Shown here: positions 34,275 to 42,979 of the stretch, one piece after another
How positions within the stretch are numbered: position 1 is the stretch's first letter
How the letters are laid out: every line of letters starts with the position of its first letter
Source: Ruminococcus sp. YRD2003
Lineage (GTDB): Bacteria > Bacillota > Clostridia > Oscillospirales > Ruminococcaceae
Reading direction: 5' to 3'
Length of the DNA stretch: 64,000 nt
Assembly (NCBI GenBank): GCA_900109435.1
Contig: FNZT01000009.1
Coordinates: 150,869-214,868 of the forward strand
The notes under the pieces: model-generated
What the model saw: the letters and a program-made list of their open reading frames with translations, nothing else
The model's database searches: none
What the model was told of the DNA's origin: nothing
Translations under genes and position numbers: made by a program

Positions 34275-35138
34275 TTATTCTATTTCTATGAAGGAAGTGC
34301 CGACCGTCTCGCAGACCTGCGCGAAATATCCCGAAGCAGCGAGCTTCTCAGCACATTTCTCCGCTGAGCCGCGCTCCTCGAAAAGTCCGAACACCGCAGA
34401 GCCGCTGCCTGTCATCACTGCACTGAGCGCTCCGCAGGCGATCATGGAAGCTTTGATGTCATCTACCTCATGGAGGTCCACTGCTTCCTCAAAAAGGTTG
34501 CCGAAGTACTTGTAAGCCTCATCGGGAGCGTTGTTGACAGCTTCCACAAGAGCATCTGTATCGGGGTGCTTTGGCTTTATGAGCTTGTCTATTCGCGCGT
34601 AAGCCTCACCTGTAGAGACTCCCTCACTGCCCTTGGCGATAACGAGTATCCTGCCCGAATAATCAGCGATAGGTTCGATTGACTCACCTATGCCTGTGAC
34701 GTATGCTGTGCCTCCCGTGAGGAAAAACGGTACGTCTGCTCCCACGCTGTCGGCTGGGGGGATATCCTTTCCTGTGAGTTTGTGCAGACAGTACAGAACT
34801 GCTGCGGCGTCGGTACTGCCGCCGCCCATACCTGCCTGTGATGGGATGCCTTTCCCGATATGTATGCGGCAGCCTGTTCCCATGCCGTTGCGGTTCAGAA
34901 AGTATTGTGCCGCTTTGTAGGCGATATTGTGCTCATCGCAGGGGATAGTGTCTGAGCTTGCAAACATCTCGGGGACATCGCAGCTTACCTCTATCCTTGG
35001 ATCGTCAATGAGCTCCACCGTTACCTCGTCATATATGCCCACTGTCTGGAATACGCTCTCTATCGCGTGATATCCGTGATTGAGCCTGCCTACCACGTCA
35101 AGCGCAAGGTTTACCTTTGCAGCTGTTTTTACCTTCAT
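34275..35138 (-). CDS. ispE: 4-(cytidine 5'-diphospho)-2-C-methyl-D-erythritol kinase
   Basis: 287 residues. GHMP-kinase motifs: KVNLALDVVGRLNHGYHAIESVF at the start (substrate region) and the ATP-binding GIPSQAGMGGGSTDAAAVL. A C-terminal GSGSAVFGLF motif is present. It phosphorylates CDP-methylerythritol in the MEP route to isoprenoids. Start ATG 35138 has AAGGAGGAG and overlaps the end of the aminotransferase gene by four bases (ATGA), so translation is coupled. It ends an operon with a PLP aminotransferase and an Lrp-type regulator. Confidence 0.95.
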   Translation of the reverse strand: MKVKTAAKVNLALDVVGRLNHGYHAIESVFQTVGIYDEVTVELIDDPRIEVSCDVPEMFASSDTIPCDEHNIAYKAAQYFLNRNGMGTGCRIHIGKGIPSQAGMGGGSTDAAAVLYCLHKLTGKDIPPADSVGADVPFFLTGGTAYVTGIGESIEPIADYSGRILVIAKGSEGVSTGEAYARIDKLIKPKHPDTDALVEAVNNAPDEAYKYFGNLFEEAVDLHEVDDIKASMIACGALSAVMTGSGSAVFGLFEERGSAEKCAEKLAASGYFAQVCETVGTSFIEIE

Positions 35139-36316
35139 TTTTTCTCCTCCTTCAGCTTGTTGAGGAACTGCTCAATGCGTTCCATAGCCTCCATAAGGTG
35201 CTTGAGGGAGTAGGCGTAGGAAATGCGGATATATCCCTCGCCCGATTCGCCGAATGCGCTTCCTGGGACAGCCGCTACCTTGTTCTCGTAGAGCAGGCGC
35301 TCGCAGAACTCCTCACTGCTGAGACCTGTGCTCTTTATGCACGGGAACACGTAAAACGCACCCTCGGGGTCGAAGCAGGTCAGACCGAGCCTGTTGAACT
35401 CGCTGACGAGGAATCGGCGGCGGATATTGTACTCGCCGACCATTTTCGCGACCTCGTCGTCACATGAATCGAGCGCTACAACAGCGGCGTTCTGGCTGAT
35501 GTAAGGACTGCACATTATGCCGTACTGGTGGATCTTCGATATCTGCGATACTATCGGTGCGGGAGCAGCCAGATAGCCGAGTCTCCAGCCTGTCATAGCG
35601 TATGCCTTGGAGAAGCCGTTCACGTAAATAGTCCGCTCACGCATACCCTCGAGCTCGATTATCGAGAAATGCTTTCTGCCGTAGGTGAGCTCGGAGTATA
35701 TCTCATCCGTGAGCACTATTATATTTGTATCGCGCAGGAGCTCGGCGATAGGCTCGAGGTCCTCGCGTGTCATTATTGCTCCTGTGGGGTTGTTCGGGAA
35801 GGGAAGAATAAGCATCTTCGTGCGCTCTGTTATCTTGCCGCGCAGGTCGTCGACAGTAAGCTTGAAGTTGTTCTCCAGCCTTGTCGGGACCGAGACAGCC
35901 ACGCCGCCCATGAGCTCCACGAGCGGAGCATAACAGACAAAGCAGGGCTCGACTACGAGGACTTCGTCGCCAGGGTCGAGCAGACCGCGTACAGCAAGGT
36001 CGATAGCCTCAGAGCCGCCGACGGTAACGATGACCTCATTGTCAGGGTCGTACTTGACGCCGTGCTTGTTTTCGATACGTCTGGATATAGCCTGCCTCAG
36101 CGGGAGCACGCCCTTGTTGGGACCGTAGATGATGTGTTTGCGTTCGAGCACCTGTATAGCCGCCTTGCGTATGACCCACGGAGTCGAGAAGTCGGGCTCG
36201 CCAACGCCGAGGGAGATGACGCCCTCCATAGTTCCTGCGATGTCAAAGAACTTTCGTATTCCCGATGGCTTTACGTTCTTTATCTTATCCGAAAGGACCT
36301 TGTCATAGTCTATCAC
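35135..36316 (-). CDS. PLP-dependent class I/II aminotransferase
   Basis: 393 residues with fold-I aminotransferase motifs: SLGVGEPDFSTP, TVGGSEAIDLAVRGLLDPGD, FPNNPTGA, LTDEIYSELTY, the PLP-lysine NGFSKAYAMTGWRLGY and the C-terminal Arg motif GEGYIRISYA. Substrate is not clear; the AspC/AlaT/PatA branch is closest by motif. Translation starts at GTG 36316, two bases after the stop of the Lrp gene, with AAAGGGG inside the end of that gene. Placement beside an Lrp-type regulator suggests that amino-acid level controls it. Confidence 0.9.
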   Translation of the reverse strand: MIDYDKVLSDKIKNVKPSGIRKFFDIAGTMEGVISLGVGEPDFSTPWVIRKAAIQVLERKHIIYGPNKGVLPLRQAISRRIENKHGVKYDPDNEVIVTVGGSEAIDLAVRGLLDPGDEVLVVEPCFVCYAPLVELMGGVAVSVPTRLENNFKLTVDDLRGKITERTKMLILPFPNNPTGAIMTREDLEPIAELLRDTNIIVLTDEIYSELTYGRKHFSIIELEGMRERTIYVNGFSKAYAMTGWRLGYLAAPAPIVSQISKIHQYGIMCSPYISQNAAVVALDSCDDEVAKMVGEYNIRRRFLVSEFNRLGLTCFDPEGAFYVFPCIKSTGLSSEEFCERLLYENKVAAVPGSAFGESGEGYIRISYAYSLKHLMEAMERIEQFLNKLKEEKK

Positions 36317-36318
36317 GC

Positions 36319-36798
36319 TTAATACAGACCCCTTTCGTCAGGTTCTTCGTTATCGATGAAGATACCCTTTTCCTTGTATTTTTTGAGAATGAAGTGTGTG
36401 GAGGTGGAAAGAATGCCGTCTATCGTGGCAAGACGCTCCGACACGAAGAATGCGACCTCTTTGAGGTCCTTGCCCTTGACCTCAACGGCGAGGTCGTATG
36501 CACCCGAGGACATAAGGCTCACGCTCTCTACCTCGTCGTACATCATAATTGTCTTGGCGATATCGTTGAAGCCGCGGTCACGCTGGGGAGTGACCTTGAG
36601 CTCTATCGTTGCGTATACGGTGGGCTCGGCGAGCATATCGTCATCGAGTATGACGCTGTAGCCGCGTATAATGCCCTCGTCCTCAAGCTCCTTTATCTCC
36701 TTGGCAGCCTCATCTGCGGTGATATTGAGCATTTCGCCGAGCTCAGTGTTGGAGATGCGCGCGTTCTGCTGTAATATTTTGATTATCTGTTCTTTCAT
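36319..36798 (-). CDS. Lrp/AsnC family transcriptional regulator
   Basis: 159 residues. An N-terminal winged helix (ISNTELGEMLNITADEAAKEIKELEDEGIIRGY) is followed by an AsnC/RAM ligand domain (ATIELKVTPQRDRGFNDIAKTI, VESVSLMSSGAYDLAVEVKG). Such proteins bind amino acids and regulate their metabolism as oligomers. The start is ATG 36798 behind AAAGGA; a much longer open frame upstream runs through a TGTAGGGG repeat and is not coding. It is the first gene of the operon with the aminotransferase, its probable target. Confidence 0.9.
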   Translation of the reverse strand: MKEQIIKILQQNARISNTELGEMLNITADEAAKEIKELEDEGIIRGYSVILDDDMLAEPTVYATIELKVTPQRDRGFNDIAKTIMMYDEVESVSLMSSGAYDLAVEVKGKDLKEVAFFVSERLATIDGILSTSTHFILKKYKEKGIFIDNEEPDERGLY

Positions 36799-36833
36799 AT
36801 ATATCGTCCTTTCGGTTAGTTTGTCCATTCCTT

Positions 36834-36900
36834 TGTAGGGGCGAGTTCCGCTCGCCCGCCGTTTTGGGGATTTATCGGGCGCACGGAATGCGCCCCTACA
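36834..36900. repeat. TGTAGGGG hairpin repeat pair, inverted
   Basis: Two units face each other: 36834-36859 (forward) and 36876-36900 (inverted), so the block begins TGTAGGGGCG and ends CGCCCCTACA. Each unit holds its own small hairpin (GCGAGTTCCGCTCGC; GCGCACGGAATGCGC). It sits between hisK and lrp. Confidence 0.85.
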
Positions 36901-36904
36901 CCTA

Positions 36905-37759
36905 TTAAAATATTTTTTTAAAATTCGGCTTTCTCTCCTTGAAGTACGCGAGGTAGCGGAAGCCCGCCTCCTTGGCAAGCTCTGCTCCGTCGGAGACATT
37001 CGCACCGATATCCTCGACCGTATGTGCGTCCGAGCCGATAGTCAGTATCTCTCCTCCGAGCTCGCGGTACATCTTCAGGTATTTAAGGTCGGGGAAGGTC
37101 GCTCCGAAGCCCTGCCGCAAGCCCGAGGTGTTTATCTCGATGCCTTTTCCGCTGTGGGCGAGAGTACGGAAAGTCTCCGCGATGATGTCATCGAATCGGC
37201 TTATATCCGGACATATCCCGTGTCTCTGCTTCATATATCTGAGACAGTAGGTGATGTGTCCTATCACGTCGAACATCCCTGTCCGGCTGAGTTCGTACAC
37301 TTCCTTGAAGTAGCGCCCGAAGAGGTCGTATATACCGTCCATGTCGAGCTTGGTGTAGTCGATGAAGTAGAAGTCTTTCTCACCGTGTATGCGGTGTGCA
37401 GAGCCGATGATGAAGTCCACGCGCTTATCAGAGCATACTACCTGTGCGGCGTCGCGGTTGAAGAGAATCTGTCCGAGCTCCGAGCCGCAGATGAGGTTCA
37501 GTCTGCCCGCATACTTCTCCTTGAGCGCGGTGACTGCCGCCACGGAAGCTTCATAATCAGCTTTGTAGTCGGTCTTTTCGTGAAATTCGCTCTCCTCGGC
37601 GGAGTAGTGCTCCGCGGGATACCACGCATCGCATTCGCAGTGGTCGGTAATGGCGTAGGCGTCGAGCCCGAGCTCCGCAGCCCGCTCGACACAGGCGTTT
37701 ATGTCAGCCTCGGAGTCCACCGAGAACTGTGTATGTGTGTGGCAATCAATTAAAATCAT
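36905..37759 (-). CDS. PHP-type histidinol-phosphatase (HisK/HisJ family)
   Basis: 284 residues. PHP metal motifs: IDCHTHTQFSVD, YAITDHCE, the IIGSAHRI segment, FDVIGHITY and a final GSDAHTVEDIG. This is the layout of monofunctional histidinol-phosphate phosphatases of Firmicutes (seventh step of histidine synthesis), although other phosphoesterase activity is possible; no other his genes are nearby. Start ATG 37759 follows GAGGTGAAG, and a strong promoter lies at 37789-37817. Confidence 0.85.
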   Translation of the reverse strand: MILIDCHTHTQFSVDSEADINACVERAAELGLDAYAITDHCECDAWYPAEHYSAEESEFHEKTDYKADYEASVAAVTALKEKYAGRLNLICGSELGQILFNRDAAQVVCSDKRVDFIIGSAHRIHGEKDFYFIDYTKLDMDGIYDLFGRYFKEVYELSRTGMFDVIGHITYCLRYMKQRHGICPDISRFDDIIAETFRTLAHSGKGIEINTSGLRQGFGATFPDLKYLKMYRELGGEILTIGSDAHTVEDIGANVSDGAELAKEAGFRYLAYFKERKPNFKKIF

Positions 37760-37788
37760 AGCTTCACCTCTGTAAGTACTATTCATAC

Positions 37789-37817
37789 ATTATAACACAT
37801 CTTTGACAAAAATGCAA
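37789..37817 (-). promoter_or_regulatory. SigA promoter of the HisK-type gene
   Basis: Minus strand TTGCAT (37812-37817), 17 bases, perfect TATAAT (37789-37794), 30 bases before the start codon. Confidence 0.75.
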
Positions 37818-37883
37818 CCGCTGAGAGGGATAATTTGCGCGCTCTCTTCAAACGTATATATAGTATTTTTATCACCGCGCCTG

Positions 37884-37912
37884 TTGCTTTTTGAAAAAAA
37901 GTATGTTATAAT
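37884..37912 (+). promoter_or_regulatory. SigA-type promoter of the ACT-UPF0210 operon
   Basis: TTGCTT (37884-37889), 17 bases, perfect TATAAT (37907-37912), ~52 bases before the ACT-domain start. Confidence 0.7.
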
Positions 37913-37964
37913 ATTGTCATACTATCGGAGCGGAGCGAACCGCCCGAAAAACGGAGGTCATATT

Positions 37965-38234
37965 ATGAGAGCAGTCGTAACTGTTATAGGCAAGGACACA
38001 GTAGGAATTCTCCACAAGGTAAGCGGTATCTGTGCCGAATACAACGTAAATGTGATAGAGGTGACACAGAGCGTATTGCAGGATATGTTCGCGATGATAA
38101 TGCTCGTGGACATCACGGGTATCAACGCCGACTTCGCAAAGCTTGTCGACAGCATGGACAGCCTCGGTAGTCAGCTCGGGCTCTCGATACACACCATGCA
38201 CGAGGACATCTTCAACTCCATGCACAGCGTGTGA
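37965..38234 (+). CDS. ACT-domain protein
   Basis: 89 residues from ATG 37965, behind ACGGAGG. The whole protein is one ACT domain (AVVTVIGKDTVGILHKVSGI, then NVIEVTQSVLQDMFAMIMLV), a small-molecule-sensing fold that binds amino acids as a dimer. In many Firmicutes this protein is encoded just before a UPF0210/DUF711 protein, as here, and probably acts with it. The ligand and role are unknown. Three TGTAGGGG repeat units separate it from the next gene. Confidence 0.88.
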   Translation: MRAVVTVIGKDTVGILHKVSGICAEYNVNVIEVTQSVLQDMFAMIMLVDITGINADFAKLVDSMDSLGSQLGLSIHTMHEDIFNSMHSV

Positions 38235-38239
38235 ACAAC

Positions 38240-38385
38240 TGTAGGGGACGCCGCCCTCGGCGTCCCGCAATATCCCGAACAACCAACGGCAACATTCTGT
38301 AGGGGCGCCCTTTGGGCGTCCGCAAATTCACCAACAAACCACCCGCAACAGAATGTAGGGGACGGCGTCCCCGACGTCCCACAAA
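38240..38385. repeat. TGTAGGGG hairpin repeats, three tandem units
   Basis: Units at 38240-38270, 38299-38326 and 38354-38385, all in the same orientation and separated by short AC-rich spacers (CAACCAACGGCAACA type). They lie inside the ACT-UPF0210 operon, so they are transcribed and could form three mRNA hairpins. Confidence 0.85.
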
Positions 38386-38406
38386 TTACAGAAAGGGTAG
38401 AATATA

Positions 38407-39765
38407 ATGCTCAATGTATACAATATACTCGAGACGATAAGAATGATACAAGACGAATGTCTCGACATAAGAACGATAACAATGGGTATCTCCCTGCTCG
38501 ACTGCATAGATACCGACATAGACAAAGCCTGCGAGAAGGTCTACAGCAAGATAGTCACCAAGGCAGGCAGGCTCGTTGAGGTCGGTCAGCAGATAGAGAA
38601 GGAGTACGGCATACCGATAGTCAACAAGCGCATTTCGGTCACTCCGATAGCCATGCTCGCGGCAGCCTGTCCCGACGGCGACCCCGTCAGGTTCGCGAAG
38701 GCTCTCCAGCGCGCGGCTGACACCTGCGGAGTAAACTTCATCGGCGGATATTCCGCACTCGTACACAAGGGCTTTTCCGCGGGCGACGAGGCGCTGATAC
38801 GCTCTATCCCCGAGGCTCTCGACGTTACGCAGAACATCTGCTCATCGGTTAATATCGGCTCGACCAAGTCGGGTATAAATATGGACGCGGTAAAGCTCAT
38901 GGGACAGATAGTGAAGCAGACTGCCGAGCGCACTTCAGACCGCGACTGCATAGGCGCGGCAAAGCTCGTCGTATTCTGCAATGCGGTCGAGGACAACCCC
39001 TTTATGGCAGGAGCCTTCCACGGTGTAGGCGAGCCCGACTGTGAGATACACGTCGGCGTATCGGGTCCGGGTGTTGTTCGCGCGGCTCTGACAAAGTATC
39101 CCGATGCTTCAATTAACGAAATAGCGGATATAATCAAAAAGACCGCTTTCAAGATAACACGTATGGGTCAGCTCGTCGGAGCAAGGGCTTCCGAGCTTCT
39201 CGGCGTGCCGTTTGGTATAGTCGACCTCTCGCTCGCTCCGACTCCCGCAGTCGGTGACAGCGTAGCCCATATCCTCGAGGAAATGGGACTCGAGATGTGC
39301 GGCACTCACGGAACTACCGCCTGCCTCGCCATGCTCAACGACGCCGTAAAGAAGGGCGGAGTCATGGCTTCGTCAACTGTCGGCGGCCTCTCGGGAGCAT
39401 TCATCCCCGTCTCCGAGGACGCAGGAATGATAGATGCGGCAGTCGACGGCGTGCTCACCCTTGAAAAGCTCGAAGCGATGACGGCTGTATGCTCCGTAGG
39501 ACTGGATATGATAGTAGTTCCAGGCGATATAGCTCCCGAGACTATCTCTGCCATTATCGCGGATGAAGCCGCTATCGGCATGGTCAACACCAAGACCACA
39601 GCTGTACGTCTTATCCCCGCTATCGGCAAGAAGGAGGGTGAAACGCTCGAATTCGGCGGCCTCCTCGGAAGCGGACCCGTTATGCCTATCAGGGACAAAT
39701 CGGCTGCAAAGTTCATCAACCGCGGCGGACGCATCCCCGCACCTATGCACAGTTTGAAGAACTGA
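38407..39765 (+). CDS. UPF0210 / DUF711 (PFL family) protein
   Basis: 452 residues, full family length. Characteristic segments: [83 protein letters not shown] and [11 protein letters not shown]. The fold is related to glycyl-radical pyruvate formate lyase, but the family has no confirmed reaction. The start ATG 38407 follows GAAAGGGTAG. It is the partner of the ACT-domain gene upstream and probably transcribed with DUF1275 downstream. Confidence 0.92.
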   Translation: MLNVYNILETIRMIQDECLDIRTITMGISLLDCIDTDIDKACEKVYSKIVTKAGRLVEVGQQIEKEYGIPIVNKRISVTPIAMLAAACPDGDPVRFAKALQRAADTCGVNFIGGYSALVHKGFSAGDEALIRSIPEALDVTQNICSSVNIGSTKSGINMDAVKLMGQIVKQTAERTSDRDCIGAAKLVVFCNAVEDNPFMAGAFHGVGEPDCEIHVGVSGPGVVRAALTKYPDASINEIADIIKKTAFKITRMGQLVGARASELLGVPFGIVDLSLAPTPAVGDSVAHILEEMGLEMCGTHGTTACLAMLNDAVKKGGVMASSTVGGLSGAFIPVSEDAGMIDAAVDGVLTLEKLEAMTAVCSVGLDMIVVPGDIAPETISAIIADEAAIGMVNTKTTAVRLIPAIGKKEGETLEFGGLLGSGPVMPIRDKSAAKFINRGGRIPAPMHSLKN

Positions 39766-39805
39766 TTTTGCAAAATGACACTTGACATCATGAAAGGAGC
39801 GATAT

Positions 39806-40453
39806 ATGCAGACATCAGAGAGCTTCCGAGTATGTGCGCTCCTGTCTTTTTCGGGCGGCTTGCAGGACGCCTACACCTATAACGTCCGCGGACACGTTTT
39901 CGCCAACGCGCAGACAGGCAATGTCGTCCTAATGAGCCAGAACTTCATGACGGGACACTGGCACGACGGACTGCGGTATATGCTGCCGCTCATCGCTTTT
40001 GCGGCGGGCATATTCATAGCAGAACGCGTCGAGAACCGTTACAAGGAGGGCAGCAGCCTCCACTGGCGGCAGATAGTCATAGCAATAGAAATGGTAATGC
40101 TTTGCATAGTGGGATTTCTGCCGGAGAGCCTGAATATGGCTGCAAATATGCTCGTATCGCTGGCGTGCGCAATGCAGGTGCAGTCGTTCAGGACGGTACA
40201 CGGCTTCGGCTACGCGAGCACGATGTGCATAGGCAACCTCCGCAGCGGTACCGAGAGCTTCTCGAAGTTCCTCCGTGACAGAGAAAGGGAATCGCTGTAT
40301 AAGGCGCTCCACTTCTTTGGTATAATCGTCATCTTTGCCATCGGAGCAGGCGCAGGCGGCGTGATATCGGCACGCCTCGGGCTCGGCACGATATGGTTGT
40401 CGGTGATGCTTCTCGTCATTGCGGCACTGATGATGACGAAAGAAACAAGATAA
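39806..40453 (+). CDS. DUF1275 (YoaK-type) membrane protein
   Basis: 215 residues, six predicted hydrophobic segments. Signature regions FSGGLQDAYTYNVRGHVFANAQTGNVVLM at the start and MQVQSFRTVHGFGYASTMCIGNLRSG in the second half mark the family. Function is unknown; it is placed in the plasma membrane. GAAAGGAGC precedes ATG 39806, 40 bases after the UPF0210 gene, which suggests one transcript. A GC-rich hairpin follows. Confidence 0.9.
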   Translation: MQTSESFRVCALLSFSGGLQDAYTYNVRGHVFANAQTGNVVLMSQNFMTGHWHDGLRYMLPLIAFAAGIFIAERVENRYKEGSSLHWRQIVIAIEMVMLCIVGFLPESLNMAANMLVSLACAMQVQSFRTVHGFGYASTMCIGNLRSGTESFSKFLRDRERESLYKALHFFGIIVIFAIGAGAGGVISARLGLGTIWLSVMLLVIAALMMTKETR

Positions 40454-40463
40454 ATCATTTTGC

Positions 40464-40490
40464 GGGCGGATAATATCCGCCCTGCGTTTT
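40464..40490 (+). terminator. Hairpin with T-run after the DUF1275 gene
   Basis: GGGCGGATA/TATCCGCCC (40464-40482) followed by TGCGTTTTTC; a moderate rho-independent terminator or attenuator before the GNAT gene. Confidence 0.6.
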
Positions 40491-40509
40491 TCAGTGAAAG
40501 GAGTCCGCT

Positions 40510-40977
40510 ATGGATATAATTACCGCAGCTCCCTCGGACCTCGAAACGGTCTTTGACATTGCACAGTCCACGATACGTGCGATATATCCGCACTATTACC
40601 CTGCGGGCGCCGTGGACTTCTTCCTCGCGCACCATAGCCGCGAGCACATCTCCGCAGACATAGAAGCGGGCAGAGTCAGCCTCGCGGTTTCGGACGGCAA
40701 AGCTGTCGGGACGGTCACTGTCGCCGATGACAGCATAAACCGCCTGTTCGTACTACCTGACGAGCAGGGCAAAGGCTTCGGCGGTAAATTGCTGAGGTTT
40801 GCGGAGGCGGAGATCGCCGAAAGCTACGGGACGGCACGGCTCGATTCGTCCCTTCCCGCAAAGCAGATATACCTCAGAAAGGGTTACATGGTGATAGACT
40901 CACGGATGATAGAGGCTAACGGCGACTTTCTCTGCTATGACATAATGATAAAGAGGGTTGAAGCTAATGGAGATTGA
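40510..40977 (+). CDS. GNAT family N-acetyltransferase
   Basis: 155 residues. The acetyl-CoA binding motif INRLFVLPDEQGKGFGGKLL (Q/RxxGxG/A type: QGKGFGG) and the following SYGTARLDSSLPAKQIYLRKGY are typical GNAT motifs A and B. Substrate is unknown. GAAAGGAGTCCGCT precedes ATG 40510. The end overlaps the kinase gene by 11 bases, so the two are probably made together. Confidence 0.9.
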   Translation: MDIITAAPSDLETVFDIAQSTIRAIYPHYYPAGAVDFFLAHHSREHISADIEAGRVSLAVSDGKAVGTVTVADDSINRLFVLPDEQGKGFGGKLLRFAEAEIAESYGTARLDSSLPAKQIYLRKGYMVIDSRMIEANGDFLCYDIMIKRVEANGD

Positions 40978-41896
40978 GCGTATCGCCGTACTATTCGGAG
41001 TTGCAGGCATTTGCGGTATCAGCGAGGTAGTTACGGGTCACATAAACCGCACCTATATCGTCACAGCCGAGAGCGGACGCTACGTGCTCCAGTCGCTGAA
41101 CCACAGCGTATTTCCCCGTCCCGAAGCGGTCATGTCCAACATCGCACAGGTTGCGGCGGCTTTTGCTGACCAAAATGACGTGAGAGTGCCGCACTTTCTC
41201 ACCTGTAACGGCAGGAATTTCGCCGAGTCTGACGGCGATATATGGCGGATGTATGCCTTTTGCGAAGATTCGGCACGTGGGGGAGAGCTCCGCCGCACAG
41301 GGTACGCCTACGGCACTTTTATACGCGTGATGAGCTGCTCGGGAGCTCAGATACAGCAGGTGATAGACGGTTTCCACAACTATGATAGGTACTACGCACG
41401 CCTTACTGCGGTCTGCACCGATATCCCGCCCGAGCTCACGGCTCTTCGTGAGCGCCTCAGCCGCAGCTTTGAGGGCGTCCCTGTGCGTGTTATCCACGGA
41501 GATGCCAAGACGGACAATGTCATCGTCGGCGAGCCTTGCACCATACTCGACCTCGATACGGTCATGCTCGGAGCAGCCGCCCTCGATTACGGCGATATGG
41601 TGCGGTCAGTGTGTACACATGGAGTTGACGCAGAGGCAGTGCGGGAACTGACAGAAGGCTTCAGAGCGGGACTTGGCGTTCTTCTCACAGATGCGGAAAA
41701 AGCCTCGCTGTTCAGCGGTATACTGTGGGTGACAGGTGAACTTGCTCTCCGCTACCTCACTGATTATTACAGCGAGGAGCGTTACTTTGTCGGAAAAACG
41801 CGCGAACAGTGCCTGAAACGTTCACGGGAACTCCTCGGACAGCTCGGCGGCTTCCTCGAAGCCGAACAGGACATAAGGCGAATAATTGAGAAATAG
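40967..41896 (+). CDS. APH-fold sugar kinase, NahK-like
   Basis: 309 residues. Kinase-like fold of the aminoglycoside phosphotransferase superfamily: the N-terminal lobe VVTGHINRTYIV and YVLQSLNHSVFP, catalytic loop VIHGDAKTDNVIV and metal-binding ILDLDTVMLGAAALDYGDMVR. The last two motifs resemble N-acetylhexosamine 1-kinase (NahK: HGDTKxNN, DLDTVMPG), which starts salvage of GlcNAc/GalNAc, so that is the best guess over antibiotic resistance. Overlaps the GNAT gene upstream. The stop codon TAG lies at the edge of a large fold-back element. Confidence 0.8.
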   Translation: MEIERIAVLFGVAGICGISEVVTGHINRTYIVTAESGRYVLQSLNHSVFPRPEAVMSNIAQVAAAFADQNDVRVPHFLTCNGRNFAESDGDIWRMYAFCEDSARGGELRRTGYAYGTFIRVMSCSGAQIQQVIDGFHNYDRYYARLTAVCTDIPPELTALRERLSRSFEGVPVRVIHGDAKTDNVIVGEPCTILDLDTVMLGAAALDYGDMVRSVCTHGVDAEAVRELTEGFRAGLGVLLTDAEKASLFSGILWVTGELALRYLTDYYSEERYFVGKTREQCLKRSRELLGQLGGFLEAEQDIRRIIEK

Positions 41897-42201
41897 CCAC
41901 TGTATAAGGGGTGTACCTATACGGAAGTAATACGGAGTATTTATTGAGGGAAACCCTTTTGAAAAAGGGTTCTCCCTCAAACTCCCTTCCTAAAACTTTC
42001 AATTTAAATTTTGCCCCTATGGGGTACTCTCCTGATATGAAAAGAGTAAGTCTTTCTTTTCAATGAGAGCACCCCATAGGGGCAAAATTTGGACTAAAAG
42101 TCTTTGGAAAGGGGCTCGGGGGAGAACCTTTCTTCAGAAAGGTTTCCCCCGATATATGTCCCGTAATGCTTCCGTATAGGTATAGCCCTTACACAGTGGC
42201 T
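41895..42201. repeat. 307 bp fold-back (MITE-like) element with nested hairpins
   Basis: Terminal arms of ~38 bases are imperfect inverted repeats (left starts AGCCACTGTATAAGGG, right ends with its complement; about 33 of 38 match). Inside lie three more inverted repeats: 41947-41979 (GAGGGAAACCC type), a central pair around TTTTGCCCCTATGGGGT and its complement ACCCCATAGGGGCAAAA near 42012-42090, and 42120-42151 (GGGGGAGAACCTTTC type). There is no ORF. The structure resembles non-autonomous fold-back or MITE elements of clostridia. It fills the gap between the kinase and response-regulator genes. Confidence 0.8.
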
Positions 42202-42257
42202 TTTTTTGCAATGATACAATAATATGCCGAAAATGATATACAAATGACACACGGATG

Positions 42258-42266
42258 TGATATAAT
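42258..42266 (+). promoter_or_regulatory. Extended -10 promoter of the two-component operon
   Basis: TGATATAAT: a perfect TATAAT (42261-42266) with TGn directly before it; there is no good -35, as expected for an extended -10 promoter. The start codon is 32 bases on. Confidence 0.55.
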
Positions 42267-42297
42267 AAGTCCAAAGAGTAAAGGAGCTCTGAACTTT

Positions 42298-42966
42298 ATG
42301 AATATACTGCTTATTGAGGACGACCTGCAAATATGTGAAGTCACTCAGAAATACTTCACAAACAAAGGAGCGGCTGTAACTGCCGTCCACAACGGCGCGA
42401 ACGCTCTGCGTCTCGCGGAAAGCGATATGAGCGCGTATTCGCTCGTGCTGCTCGACATAATGCTGCCAGAGGCAGACGGCTTCACCATATGCCGTGCTAT
42501 CCGCAGAAAAAGCGATATCCCCGTCGTGTTCATCACGGCAAGAGGCCGCGAGGAGGACATACTCCGCGGGTATGACCTCGGCTGCGACGACTACATAGTC
42601 AAGCCGTTCATGCTGTCGGCGCTGTACGCGAAGTGCTCGGCTATCGTCAAGCGCACCGAGGGCGGCTCGGATACCGTGCTCGTCTGCGGAGACATACGCC
42701 TCGACACACGCAAGCTGACGTGCTATGTCGGCAGCGAGGAGGTCGAGCTGACGCCCAAGGGCTTTGCCATACTGCGCTATCTCATGGAGCATCAGGGCTG
42801 GACGGTCAGCCGAGATACACTGCTCGACCGAGTGTGGGGAAGCGACTATTTCGGCGCAGACCGAGTGGTGGATAACCACATAAAAAGGCTGCGTAAGGCT
42901 CTCGGGAGTGCGGGAGCTCAGATTCACACCGCCGTCGGGAGAGGCTATAAGCTGACCGACAAGTAA
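42298..42966 (+). CDS. OmpR-type response regulator
   Basis: 222 residues. Receiver domain 1-115: acidic pocket IEDD, phospho-acceptor Asp in LVLLDIMLPEADGF, Thr/Ser in VVFITA, Lys in IVKPFM. C-terminal winged helix ~130-222 with LTPKGFAILRYLMEHQGWTVSRDTLLDRVWG and the VDNHIKRLRKAL recognition helix. It acts with the kinase 13 bases downstream. The start ATG 42298 follows AAGGAGCTC with long spacing; an upstream in-frame ATG (42244) is before the promoter and is rejected. Confidence 0.94.
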   Translation: MNILLIEDDLQICEVTQKYFTNKGAAVTAVHNGANALRLAESDMSAYSLVLLDIMLPEADGFTICRAIRRKSDIPVVFITARGREEDILRGYDLGCDDYIVKPFMLSALYAKCSAIVKRTEGGSDTVLVCGDIRLDTRKLTCYVGSEEVELTPKGFAILRYLMEHQGWTVSRDTLLDRVWGSDYFGADRVVDNHIKRLRKALGSAGAQIHTAVGRGYKLTDK

Positions 42967-42979
42967 AGGAGGGACTTAT

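Noticed and set aside
38240-38385. Possible CRISPR array
   Set aside because: Only three units, variable hairpin cores, and spacers of similar composition; the same unit occurs singly and inverted elsewhere. No cas genes.
40967-41896. Aminoglycoside resistance phosphotransferase
   Set aside because: The catalytic-loop and DLDTVM motifs are nearer to NahK-type sugar kinases, and there is no resistance context.
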